64,000 bases of DNA, taken from positions 2,666,001 through 2,730,000 of the forward strand of contig OY751488.1 in NCBI GenBank assembly GCA_963565915.1, in the 5' to 3' direction. The notes beneath the pieces are model-generated. The model was given only the letters and a program-made list of their open reading frames with translations, was not told where the DNA came from and did no database searches. Origin of the DNA: Entoloma clypeatum. Taxonomy: Eukaryota > Basidiomycota > Agaricomycetes > Agaricales > Entolomataceae. The first letter of the stretch is position 1. Each line of letters opens with the position of its first letter. Shown one piece after another: positions 1 to 11,505 of the stretch. The position numbers and the translations under genes were made by a program.

Positions 1-280
1 ATGGCCGATTATCGCAAGTGCAGAGTCAACGAGGTCCGAGTAGGAAGTTAAAGGTGGTCGAGTCGACAAGATCGCCGCGAGATGGGGCTCAAGTCGATCG
101 ATGAGGATCGGTGAATATTCGAAAAGTGTTGACAATGCTCCTGCGAGAGGGGATTCCGGGCCCAGGGTGCCATTGGAAATAGCTGGCAATTCCGGTAGGC
201 CTGCCATTTCTCTCTTGACTAGACGGTGGTACTGGATTAAATAACAAACCCGGCCCGGCATCTCGTTTCACTTCATCGAT
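1..280. other. 5' flank, no gene recognised
   Basis: No coding exon could be supported here. It is most likely the promoter and 5' UTR of the oxidoreductase gene that starts at 281. The open frame on the minus strand has no recognisable protein features. Confidence 0.5.
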
Positions 281-1137
281 ATGGCTACGACTCACTTTTG
301 CTGGGGAATCATATCAACTGGACGGATTGCGGAATCTTTCGTGAAGGTCTGTCTCAAAAAGCTGTCGATGTCATGCCTGACTTATGCACACCCTAACAGG
401 ACTTGCTTGTTGACCCTAAATCGTTTGTCCGTTCGATCATTCATATGCATTGCCTAAGTTACTTTTTACATATCGTGCAGGCGTGGTGTACATGATGTGG
501 TTCACAGAGTCGCAGCTGTGGGATCGCGTAGCCTAGAAAAGGCTCAGGCGTTCATAGATTCCATAATGGGAGGGGACAAATCCATTGCAGCTTATGGATC
601 ATATGAAGAAGTTTACGCCAGCAAGGTCCAATCATCTATACCCGAGTATCGAAATCGCTAATGCAAATTAGCGCTTAGGATGTTGACGCGATATACATCG
701 GTAGGTTTTTAACTCGCAGCGCAATCCAATTCTTCTGCATCTTCATGCCGTTTTGTCAAGGAACTCCCCATACCTACCACTATGAGAACGCCTTAGATGC
801 CATTAAAGCTGGAAAGCATGTCCTCTGCGAGAAACCTGTCACTTGTAATATCGCAGAACTACGCTGCCTTCTCCAGGCTGCTGGGGAACATGGCGTATTT
901 TTTATGGAGGCGTTGTGGACGCGGTTCCAACCGTTGACTCTTGAAGTCAAGAAAATCATTGAAGAAGGCTCGTTGGGAAATTTTGACCCATTGTATAGGT
1001 TCGCCGTCAAGGAGGAGGAGGATATGTACTCCCTTAGTAGTCGAACGCGTTATTTGCACATATTATTCCCCGAAACACACTTTGCGCCAGGCTGTCATGC
1101 CATAAAGTCATGGACACACATGTTTTCGACATGTTAA
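281..1137 (+). pseudogene. Truncated Gfo/Idh/MocA-type oxidoreductase (dihydrodiol dehydrogenase-like)
   Basis: Five exons can be joined: 281-346, 400-422, 481-625, 679-700 and 761-1137. They give about 210 residues starting with a Rossmann N-terminus (GIISTGRIAESF) followed by the family hallmark segments TPHTYHYENALDAIKAGKHV and CEKPVT, and the MEALWTRFQP motif of dimeric dihydrodiol dehydrogenases. This is the NAD(P)-binding half of an enzyme that oxidises sugars or trans-dihydrodiols. After about GSLGN the similarity ends and a short unrelated tail leads to TAA. Family members are usually 350-390 residues, so the C-terminal substrate-binding half is missing. Only 84 bp separate the stop from the next gene, so there is no room for it. 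I read it as a 3'-truncated gene or pseudogene. The five upstream exons have intact splice sites and no frameshift, which suggests a recent truncation or a retained short product. Confidence 0.7.
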
Positions 1138-1221
1138 AATCATTCCGTTATCGACCACCACAGCGTCCCCGACTCTAGATACCCTTCTCGACTTTCAGAG
1201 CTCCTGACGCTCAGATCACTC

Positions 1222-4200
1222 ATGGCCAAAGCACCTTGCGTCTTTTTCAAAATGGGAAGGTGTAGCAAAGATGATTGCGCTTTTGACCATTCCTTCCACG
1301 CAACTTCCGAACCCTCAGGTACGTTCGGCGATCTGTTTTGAGGTTTCTGCTCACTTTATCGAATAGCTCGAAATGATGTCAATAGCTCCAAGTCTTGTCA
1401 CTACTGGAGCTCACGCACATGCAAAAGAGGCAATTCTTGTCCATTCCTTCACGTAAATGCAGCCGGCCACAGCGATGTCCGCCTTCAGGATGGTTCTTCG
1501 AACGCGTCGGGCGACGACAACGATCATCAGAGGGCTCCCCGGACACCAGTTGGTTCATCGCCTTCCCCTGGATCTACCCCCAACGACGATTTCGTGGCAA
1601 GAGGGCATGCACCTCCCGAAGACACGGAGGTTTTCCCTCCAGGATCTACAGAATCACAGGAGCTTGACATTCAGGATAGTCCATCTGTTGCTGAAGATGA
1701 ACCAGCGTACGAACACGCGGATGCGTCTCATTCTAATCAAGATACCTCCATAGACCCTTCGGAAGTACTGGCATCACCTGTAGAAGACAACATCGGTTCC
1801 GGACCTTTTCAACGAGACGTTGGGAAAAACACTGGGCCGAACGTATTTGAGGATTCTGGGGAAACTACAGACTTCAACCAAAAATCCGCACGTGGGATAG
1901 ACAGTGACGGCGATTTTCCTGATGGGAATGATATATCAACCCAAGCCGCCACACACGAGCTCGACCATCCCTACTTGTCAGATACACTAGCGCTTGGCCC
2001 TCATTGGAGTGAATACGCAGACCCGACTGTGGACCTCAACATTGCTTTCTGTAAATTCTTCGCCCAAGGTCGATGCTCGCAAGGATATCATTGCAAATTC
2101 CGTCACTCAATATCCACCGCCGAGTATACTCTCCTCTTTCGTGATTCACAACCACCTCTACGGAGCAATAACATGTATAGTTCGCAGGCCGACCATGTCA
2201 AGCCACCTACATCATCTGCATTTGGAGTTTGCAAATATTACCCGCTTGGGAAATGCCGCAACGGAGATGCATGCACATACCTTCACACGTCATCCCCAGA
2301 CTCGCCTCACCCCTTTCTGTCGCAACAGCAAACGCAGGGTTTTGCCAATTCTGAGAGCATGTGGTTTGCCCCAAAAACCGAGCGAAGCACACTTTTACTC
2401 CATCCATGCAAGTTTTATATGGAAAGTGGAATCTGTCGCAATGGTGATCTGTGCAGCTTTGATCACGGTAGATCTCGTTTCGATTCTCTCCAGTCAGTCC
2501 ATGGCACAAGAAATAATCAAGGTGAGCAAGCTTGGCAAGAGCAAGAGAATGACCATGAGGGTACTGGTATGAGCAGTGGTCATGTTTCTGGTGAGGGATG
2601 GCATGAGAACGGCGGGGATACAGCACACAGGTCCGCTGCTCCTTGCAGATGGTACCGCCAGGGAAGGTGTCACAAGGGTGACAAATGCAATTTTCTCCAC
2701 GAACAGACCGAGGACAATAGTTGGACTGGGAATGGTTGGGGTGAATCTTCTGAAGGATGGGATGAATGGAATAATTCGACATATGATCCCTGGAGTCAAC
2801 CATCTCATGGCGAGGCCGTCATGCCACAGGAAATGTCATCGCAAGTAGCGGAAATAGCCGAACCGGATGAAGCGCCAGAGGCTGAAAAGGAGGCACCTAT
2901 TATTTCGGACCCCCAATCGATTGCCGAAGATCCGACTCTACAGTTTGACGCAACAGATGATGAATGGCCAGTAAATGAGAAAGACCCCTGGCGCACTCCA
3001 GATGAGGATGTGTTTGAGGAGCATAGCGTGTATGGAATACCCACCGTTGGGGCTGCCTTAGAACTTCGAAGTGATTCCACCGACGCTCATGAGACTGACT
3101 TGGCCCTAAGCGAGAGGGACACGAAAGGCACCGCAGCCGAGAATGGATCCGAAGAACACAATGGGAGTGAAGGAATACGCACTAGCGAGCCTGCCACGGA
3201 AGGTCCTCATCATAAAAATGAGATTGCGTCTCCGGATCCTGCTGCTGAGAGTTGGATCGAGGAATGGCCGAAGGTGACCCATGACACTGCCGCCGTTGAA
3301 ATACAAGCTCCTTGTAAAGCATTCGGCCAAGGATATTGCTCCTTTGGTGATTCATGCCAATACTTGCATGTAAATGATACTCAAGAACAACAGACTAGCT
3401 CAGTTGAGGTCAGTGGCCAGCATTCTGACTTTGGCCCGTTCTAATGCATGCTCTCCTCAGCCCCCTCCCCCTGAAATTGTCATCCCCCAGTCTAGTATAG
3501 AAGCACACCAGGCGCCGACCGCCGTGAGTGGCCTTTTTCACGCATTGCTCATCTTGATCGTGTCCCCAGGCATTGAAAAACCTTGTAGTCGAACGTCCCC
3601 TGTTCAATTGCGCTGTGCGCTTTTCACCTGTCAATGGTTGCCCCCCCGTCGAAATTACTACGGCATCCGAGTCATGTCGTGTTCTCTTATACAATTTACC
3701 ATCCAACGTGGAGCATGAGGAGCTACACCGTTTGGGTGAACGAATAGCGGGCGTCGAATACATCGATATCGAATATGGCGAAATATCCGCCAGGGCAGCG
3801 ATAGATTTCGACCATCCAAGCAATGCTGTTCTTGCTGCTACTCAGCTCGATGGTCAGATTTATGGGGGAAATACCTTGATCGCACGGTTAGACACCGTCG
3901 CAGTCGAGAGCATATGCAAAGCTCTAGCTTGTCACTCAGTCAAGCTCACCTGGGCAACTCCTAGTCGATTTGCATGGGTTTTCTATCCGACTATAACAAT
4001 AGCCAAGGCTGAAGCGACAAGGCTGAACGGTCAGACGTTTGAGGGTAGACAGATCAAAGCAATCTTCCACCGACCTCGACCGAAGCAAACAGAATCGTTT
4101 GCTGTCAAGATTACTGGGCTACCCAAAGATACAACGTTTGAATGTCTACAGAAATTCTGCATTCAAAGCTCTCTCATAACACTCGGGGAGCCAACGTATA

Positions 4201-5522
4201 CGAATGACCCCATCGACAACATCCGTGATCTCCTGGCTAATGCCGGATATTTGGATTCCCTGCTTGTCCTTCCAGATAGTCCCAATAAGACTAAGCAAAT
4301 GGCTTTTGCACGCTTTAGTAGCGACCTTTCCAATATAATGACGCTCCATGGCAGGGCTCAACCGTTTCTTGGTAGCCAAGGCTCTCTCTCGCTTCAAGAG
4401 GTCTATCATGCAAGTTTCAAGGTTTCTAACCGCAGGTTCCAGGCTATCACTGGCGACTTTGACCGGCTACGAGAAGCGCATGAGAACTCCTGCACCTTTC
4501 ACCTTCACGATGACACCAACCCCGTTACAATCCACTTGTTTAGCGATACCACGAGTGGCGCTATCTTTGGAAAGGTCAACAAACGGCTGCAATCCTTACT
4601 CCATGGTGAGGTCCTTGAATGTGACGGTGAAAAGGTCTGGGACGAATACTTTGATCTCTCAAGTAGCGCAAAAGCAGTTGAAAAAATCAACCGAGATGCA
4701 TCGTTCTTTGTCAAAGTTGATAACAGATCTCAGACCGTCCGTGTCGTTGGAAGCACAACTGGCCAGCAGCGTGCGCGTGCGGCCATCTCTACGCTTTTGA
4801 GGATGGTCGGTGATCAACGCCATGTGATACCACTCCTTGATACATCATCACTCCGGGTGCTACTCGATGATGGATTCACAGCCTTGCAAAATGATGTGGG
4901 AGCGAACAAGGTGACTCTGGATGTGACCGTACCACAACTGATTGTCAGAGGCAACGCAGAGGTCCTTCGCAAAGTACAACTTGCCGTAGGAACCACTCAG
5001 TCGCCTTATGAGGACCTTCCAGGGGCAGGAGGCGGCGTCTGTCCACTTTGTCATCGGCTCCCAGCTACCCCCGTGGAGCTACCCTGCGAACATGCCTACT
5101 GCCGGATATGTCTGCAACACGTCTTACGAGCTTCCACAGGATTGCACTTCGTACCCCCCCGGTGTATTGCCGCGACCTCGGGAACTGAAGACGAAGTAGG
5201 TGTGCAGTGTGCGGGATACATTCAATATACAATCATCCACGAATTGCTCTCTGCTGATGAGAAGGATTCTCTTCTACGCTCGTCATTCCTTGCTTATGTC
5301 CGCGAGCATCGTGACGAGTTCTTCTTCTGCCCAACACCCAACTGCGAAACACTGTACAGAACAGGGCGCGAAGGAGCGCTCCATCGTTGTCCGTTGTGCT
5401 CTACGGAAGTGTGTGTGTCGTGCCGGTCAGAGTGTCATGAAGGACTAGCCTGCAGCACTGTTTTGTTTGTTTGTCGCGGATGGCCCTTGAGTCCATCAAA
5501 AGTACACCGTAAGGTTCAATGA
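1222..5522 (+). CDS. Seven-CCCH zinc finger protein with RRM-like region and C-terminal RING1-IBR (incomplete RBR)
   Basis: Exons 1222-1318, 1367-3408, 3461-3523 and 3570-5522 join in frame to about 1384 residues. Seven CCCH fingers (mostly C-x7-C-x5-C-x3-H) are visible, with Cys-rich cores such as CKFFAQGRCSQGYHCKFRH, CKYYPLGKCRNGDACTYLH and CRWYRQGRCHKGDKCNFLH. Five are spread over the first 400 or so residues, one lies near 350-450, and the last is close to residue 700. Acidic, Ser-rich linkers separate them. The middle contains RRM-like or KH-like stretches (RVLLYNLPSNVEHEELHRLG, VKITGLPKDTTFECLQKF). The C-terminus has a RING1 (CPLCHRLPATPVELPCEHAY, then CRIC) and a following IBR with CPTPNCETLY, CPLC and CVSC. 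In RBR ubiquitin ligases the catalytic Cys is in RING2. Here the frame ends right after the IBR segment HEGLAC with a short unrelated tail, so RING2 is absent. It probably binds RNA. Ligase activity is doubtful. It converges on RIB3. Confidence 0.75.
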
Positions 5523-5753
5523 TACATATTACGACGAAGGCAATCGAATCTGTTTGATCATATCGAGAGAGAGATGGTTTCACAACTTTCCAAGCTATTG
5601 CAAATTCCAGAAATAGAGTTGTAGATTTTTGAGGGTACGGCTGCGTCAAATGCCAGCCGACGAGTTGAGGCCACTCAAGTTCTCCTACATTACAGATCCG
5701 CCATTATTCAAGATAATAGATACATACAGTACAGAACCCCGGTGAGTCAACAT

Positions 5754-6649
5754 TCAATCCTCATAATTTGGCAGCGGGTGATGTCTCCTGTACTCCACGA
5801 GCATCTCCACGCTGATCATCTTGAGCCCCCATCGGTCTGCAAATGCCCGGCAGTCGTCTCGTCTCGCCATGGAGCCCAGTGGATCGTCATTCACCAGCTC
5901 GCACAGCACGCCTGCCGGCGGGTGTCCGGTGAGGAGACAGAGATCTACAGCACTCTCGGTGTGACCTTTACGGGTTAGAACACCGCCATCGCGAGCACGG
6001 AGTGGTACCATGTGCCCAGGACGAGCGAAGTCCTCGGAAACGGACCTCGGGGAAGCGAGCGCGCGAACTGTTGTGCTGCGGTCAGAGGCAGATATCCCGG
6101 TAGTAGTTCCTAGAAAATACGGAGGCGGTCTGAACATCGCCAAGAAAAACCATGTTTTTTGTATGATGCGTACCGTGCTTATAATCTACCGTGACGGTAT
6201 ATGCCGTCCTATGGCGCTCTTGATTGTTAGGGACCATCATGGGTATCTCAAGCTCTGTCAGTCTTTGGCCAGTCAGCGCGATGCAGATGTAACCGCTGAG
6301 CGGAAGCGGAGTTTGTTTAGCCGGCGTAAGAAGTGGGGCTACGGTATGAGACCCACCTGGTGTGCTTGATCATCCAGGCCATTTTCTCGGTGGTGCAGTG
6401 ACTAGCGGAAATGATGAGGTCGCCTTCGTTTTCGCGATTCTCGTCGTCCATCACGACGAGGAATTGGCCTGCACCGAAGGCTGCCAGAGCGTCTTCGATA
6501 GGGTCGAAGGCAAATGTAGAGTTTTTTGGCATATCGAGGACCTGGGCCGGGCGCCACGAGGGAACACCATTCTTGAGGGGATGTGTGACGGGGCTCGGAG
6601 ACGGTGAGACGGCGACGGGAGCCATTTTATGAAGAGGATCTGTGGACAT
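5754..6649 (-). CDS. RIB3: 3,4-dihydroxy-2-butanone 4-phosphate synthase
   Basis: Makes the four-carbon precursor of riboflavin from ribulose 5-phosphate. Three exons run from the right: the first carries [17 protein letters not shown], the acidic metal and substrate loop of the family. The second begins about 6302 with [13 protein letters not shown]. The third has [17 protein letters not shown] and [12 protein letters not shown], the second conserved block, ending at a TAA-type stop at 5754. Introns are about 55-65 nt (near 6303-6358 and 6115-6172). Length is about 245 residues, a little longer than the yeast protein because of an N-terminal extension of about 35 residues. The ATG at 6649 is chosen. 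Another in-frame ATG lies at 6688 and one at 6625. It is head-to-head with the phosphate carrier and tail-to-tail with the CCCH-RBR gene. Confidence 0.9.
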
Positions 6650-6975
6650 TGGTCGTTTATAAATCGAATCAGTAAAAATCCGTGACACATACTTAGCCCG
6701 GAGTCATCAAGTCCCCGCGTACGAGGTCTTCTGTTGGTACAGCCCGTACGTTGCTCGTACCGATGCCCTCAGATACACACCTCCTCGTTTATCGGCGGCG
6801 CATCGTTCCCCTGGTCTCTCCCTTGCAGTCGTGGCTGTGCACACCACCGGAACTCATGATTGGATCGGCGAATCCCGGAATGACGGACGGGATAAAATAG
6901 TTTTCGACTCAAAGTTCAGATTTGCTGGCCTTCCCCCTCACCCCACACAAGCGCTCTTTACTTCTTCAGTCGACC

Positions 6976-8132
6976 ATGTCTTATACATCCACAAAGTGGG
7001 ACTCCAGGTTTGTCTCCTTGCCATGCTGGTCAACTGCCAGCGCTCATTCGTCCTCCCAGGTTTGCCGGGCCTATTCCCCATGACGCAACGTACTATGCCA
7101 AGTGTATGCTTGGCGGTGCCATTGCCTGTGGCTTCACCCACGCAGGTATCACCCCTTTGGACGTCGCAAAATGCAACATGCAGGTCGGTGTCCTCACTCT
7201 GCATCTCAAACCATTGACTCATCCCTTGCGTTTCTCGCCAGGTCAACCCCGCCAAGTATTCTGGTCTTGTTCCCTCCATCAAAACACTAGTGAGGGAGGA
7301 GGGCGCGACCGGTATCTGGAAAGGCTTCGGTCCCACCTTGGTCGGATACTCCGCACAGGGCATGTTCAAGTATGGTCTCTATGAGATCTTCAAGGATTTC
7401 TACTCGACTCTCGCTGGCGAAGAACTGTCCCAAAAATACAAGCCCGCCATTTGGCTTGCTGGTTCCGCCTCTGCAGAAGTCTTCGCTGACATCGCCCTTT
7501 GCCCTCTGGAGATGACCAAGGTCAAGATCCAGACAAGTCCCAGCGGCACCTTCCCTACCGCTTTTGGCGCTGCTCTCAAGGAGATGTCAAGAACAAAAGT
7601 CGATACCCGCTACCCCTTCGGTTCTCTCGTCCCTCTATGGTCGCGTCAGGTCTGCCGACCTCTCCCGCAAGCGATCCTTGACAGCCATTGACGACGCGTT
7701 TTTAGATTCCTTACACCATGGCGAAATTCTTCTTCTTTGAGAAGATTGTCCAGCTCTTCTACACCCACGTCTTCACAGAACCTAAAGAAACCTATGGAAA
7801 GGGTACACAACTCGGAGTCACCTTCGCGTCTGGCTACCTCGCTGGTGTCGTTTGCGCTATCGTTTCACACCCCGCGGATTCCCTCGTTTCTCAACTCGGA
7901 AAGGCAGAAAACAAAGGCAAAACTATTGGCAAGATTGCTTCTGAGGTCGGAGTCGTCTCCTTGGCCACAAAGGGTCTTGGCACACGTGTTCTCATGATTG
8001 GTTAGTATCTTCGATGAGACATGACGAGCCAATTTTCTGATTGGTATTGTAGGTACACTAACTGGCTTCCAATGGTGGATCTACGACTCGTTCAAGAGTG
8101 CGATGGGCCTCGGAACCACTGGTGGCAAGTAG
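6976..8132 (+). CDS. PIC2: Mitochondrial phosphate carrier (SLC25 family)
   Basis: An inner-membrane carrier importing phosphate (and possibly copper) into the matrix. The ATG at 6976 opens a short exon. Later exons give the three carrier repeats with signatures [22 protein letters not shown] and [10 protein letters not shown], each at the end of an odd-numbered helix. Phosphate-carrier-specific segments include [20 protein letters not shown] and the block [20 protein letters not shown], which is completed by removing a 55-nt intron at about 7651-7705. The last exon, after an intron at about 8001-8051, reads [17 protein letters not shown] and stops at 8132. Length is about 310 residues, normal for the family. 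The symbol may equally be MIR1. The sequence does not separate the two clearly. Confidence 0.88.
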
Positions 8133-8556
8133 ATATCCCAGGCAGAACTGTAGGTACTTTCGCTCCTCAGAGATTTTCACGCCTTTGATTCCTTTCCACC
8201 AGGCTGGAGGACGTTGAAAGCAGTCGCGTTAGTTTAGATGATGGTTGGATGTTACCTACTTCCTCCTCCCTATCAGATTCACCTTAGACCAGAGACACTT
8301 CCTAATGCATATGATGGACGAAAAACCTGTTACCCTGCAAGACGATATCAGCGGCGTTCCCTAGAGTAATTCCGTCCCTAGATGCCTACATAGTCATGTC
8401 TGGAATTTGAGATGAAGCGGTTCGCGCAGCTGACCTCCCGAACCTGTGTGGTGCGAATGTTGGGCGTTGTCCGTCGATACCCACGTAAGGCTATGTCAGG
8501 TCTGACCGCAGTTGACGTTTATGCTCGAGGTTTAGTTTGCCAACAACCAACATAAC
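8133..8556. other. Intergenic, no gene seen
   Basis: This holds the 3' UTR of the phosphate carrier and the promoter and 5' UTR of the DUF6593 gene. No coding exon, RNA gene or clear repeat was seen. Confidence 0.5.
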
Positions 8557-10315
8557 ATGAGTCTTGACCAGAACCTTTTCACTCTCAATTTCACCCAAGA
8601 CGAGCAAAACCCTCATATCGCCAACCTTGTAGATCCATCTGGCACGCCGCACTATACACGGCGGCGGATTCCTGGCAATGATTACAAAATAGAGGTCTAT
8701 GGTGCGTCCCATATAATAGCAGTTGCGATCCGCCCTGACGTGCCCGGGAGCTACCAGAGCCACTGTCCCAATCTCTCCTTGCCACGGTATCCGCACCAGC
8801 TCCAACAAGTAAAGCAAAGACTATAGAACTCCACAACCCCTCGGTGACGCTCGAGTTGAAATCCACTGGAACGCTCTCATTTCGCTGGAGTTTCAAATGG
8901 GAAGAGTAAGCAGACCAGATAATGAATTTCCTTCATCATAGACGAGCTACTCATTGATTAAGACATGAATTTGAATGGAAACGTGAAGAATGTTTCATGG
9001 TTCGCAAACCCGATCCACCTGTCTTGGTCGCGATCACAAAAGAACCTGCTGGTAAAATCAAGACGGCCGCTATCCAAATCCTGGACTACAATCTCAATCG
9101 GTATGATCCTCTTATTTCACCGTCCACAAATGCTGATCGCGTCAACTGAAAGCTTCGACATTGATGACAGAAAAGGACTTGAGATCGTGATTCTAACCGC
9201 TCTTTTGACATTTCAAGATCTCAACAGTACCTACCACGACCCAGACGCCAGCGCGAATCCTACTTCATCGCTGAACCGACAGGGATCAGCGCTCGGCGCT
9301 CCACCACCACCTCCACCGCGGCCTGCTCCGAAGACCGGAGTGGATAGAATCGCCGAGAAGCAGGCAATGCGAGGGGAAATCAACGAAATCACCGTGGAAG
9401 AAGAGGTCAGCGTCAACGATTATGCAGAGTACTGCTCGCGACTGCTTCAGGTAAGGATTCGGGTCCGGTCTTTTTCCAGCTTGCCCTACATGTCTTCTCT
9501 TTTTTTGAAGGATGAAGCTATGCTATTTATCACGGTTAAATCTGCCAACGCTGAACAGGTACCGAAAGTGCTCCAAGTCGTTGAAGAAACAAAGCGTATA
9601 AGACATAAAGCAGGCGAGATTCGAGTATGTCACTTGGTGTTGTCCTAACATCATGTTTTTTAGGCTTGTCTGAAGAGACAAAACTGCATCAGTATGTCCT
9701 GTATGATACTGTCGGGAAGCCCAAGCGTATCGTGCTCGACGACAAGGCAGCATCAAAGAATAAATATACTCCTCCAGATAGCCTGGCGGTCCATTTGAGC
9801 AAAATCGACATGCCAGAGCTGCGACCCAAGGCAAGTGGAAACAAAGATAAGACTGGGAAAAAGGACAAGAAGAAAGAAAAGGAACGTACGTGAACGACGA
9901 ATTTTGTTCAATGACTCTCCCTGACAAGATTTACTGATCAGCACCTGCGAAACCAACTACTCCGCCTCCAGCTACACGTCCATCGTCGAAGAGCCAAGCA
10001 AAAAAGCAAAAGCAATCCCCGTCAAGTTCGAATTCGCCGCCACAGCCCAGCATTCACGTCGCTGGACCTCCCCCTCATTCACAACCACCTGGCTCGCATG
10101 CTGATGGACCGCCGCTGTCGATGGCATTCCCGACTCCTCAGGTGCCATCATGGAACGGGCCGACTGGCGTCCCCGACGATGCCACAGCTCGTCCACATAG
10201 TCCACCTAGCCCGAATCCTACCGCAGGAGCTTTATTGTCTGCCTCTCCGCCTTCCGCTACACAGAAACCTGCTTCGGTTGTGTCGGGACTGCTAGGCAGT
10301 TTCCGCAGACGGTGA
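8557..10315 (+). CDS. DUF6593 (tubby C-terminal-like) domain protein
   Basis: The ATG at 8557 starts MSLDQNLFTLNFTQDEQNP. The first exon ends at about 8701 and the second resumes at EPLSQSLLATVSAPAPTSK, followed by the fungal DUF6593 core (TGTLSFRWSFKWEEHEFEWK, IRKPDPP-like VRKPDPPVLVAVTKEPAG, QILDYNLNRFDIDDRKGLEI). This N-terminal domain of about 190 residues is a beta-barrel-like family common in Agaricomycetes, with unknown biochemical role. Downstream is a Pro stretch (GAPPPPPPRPAPK), a helical segment, a Lys-rich run (KDKTGKKDKKKEKE) and a Pro/Ser-rich tail ending LLGSFRRR at the TGA at 10313. About seven short introns are inferred. The exon joins after 9450 are less certain than the first four. 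No function is assigned. A soluble cytosolic protein is most likely, since no signal peptide or membrane segment is visible. Confidence 0.75.
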
Positions 10316-11505
10316 TTGTAGTTGTGCCTCATCTGCTACCCTGTAAATGGATTTGAAATTCGGAGGTTGTCTAGATCCGATTCGACTTTCTACGGAACAT
10401 GATTTTTTTTTTTTCCTTTGTCGGGTGGTCGGTCCGATGGCGTCAGGATCGACAGAGTTGTTAATTGTTCACCTTATCAGCACAAGGGTTTTTTATTTTT
10501 TTATTTTTGCGGCCTCTATTTCCAATTCCTTACACACTTGATGGAAGGCATAACGGAACCAAACAGATGAATGGGCTAGCGCCCCCGCTAATATCTACTG
10601 TGCACACTCATGATCTCGTCCGCCGTACCTATGAGTCGAGTCTCTGGAACTGCCCCCCTTTGTTGGCGCGGAGGGAATAAAAAAAAGTCGAGGTCCAGAC
10701 ATGGAGTCGAATTTCCCTCATCGGGTCTGATTATTGGTTCCAGGTTCGTATACAATAATTTGTGATGAGATTGGAGAGGAAATTGCGCCTTTGTGTCCCT
10801 GCTTTCGTGTGAGCGCATGTAGCGACCTCCCTGAGCTGACCCGTCCGACGTTTCGAGTGATACAATGGGACTGAAAAATGCTCAGGGGCGGTTTCAATTG
10901 GACCCGGTAAGTACAATCTGAATCGTTTGATCCATGTGGACCGTAGTGTGGACTGTGTGGTGGATATTCGTTTATGCAGTGCTGGTGACAATTGGCTGTG
11001 TGGGGTAGAACGAAGGATGGAGGACGTATTCCCGATGAGTAAGAGGTGCTAGGGATCAACAAAAAAAAATTTGAATGTATTACGAGACCCATGTTGCGAA
11101 GACAGATCGGCTTGTATAGAGGGATGCAGATGTACACATAGAGTTGACGTAGTTGGTACAAAGGAGAGGTGACTTGGTTAGATGGTGAGGAAGTTGCAGA
11201 TGAATGTCCAAAAGAAGAAAGAAAAAAAAGTGCAGCAGGAACTAGTATGAGAACAGGCGACAGCAGAGTGTGGTGTACAGGAGGAAAGCGGTGATAACTT
11301 GAGATACGAAAGGTTAAAAAAGTAAATGACAGGCGGTGGGGGGACCGATTAAGACGGCTGTAAAAGGAATATGGTTTCGAATTTGAGACTGAAGCATAAG
11401 GTTACAAGGAGTGGTGGGCTGTAGGTTTGACCAAAGGGGCCTGGCAATGGTGACAAGACTGGGATGTGCAGCAAGATGTGCATGGCCGACGGGGGCGTAG
11501 ACAGA
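10316..11505. other. 1.2-kb convergent intergenic region, no gene seen
   Basis: This lies between the 3' ends of the DUF6593 gene (+) and the orphan gene (-). Two T-rich runs (about 10400-10415 and 10490-10510) follow the DUF6593 stop and could be part of its 3' end. A few open frames of 70-150 codons occur on the minus strand near 10720-11160, but none shows domain features or convincing splice context. I see nothing else. Confidence 0.5.

Noticed and set aside
10718..11161. A 147-codon minus-strand frame downstream of the orphan gene
   Set aside because: It lacks coding-like composition or domain features and does not extend the orphan gene in frame.
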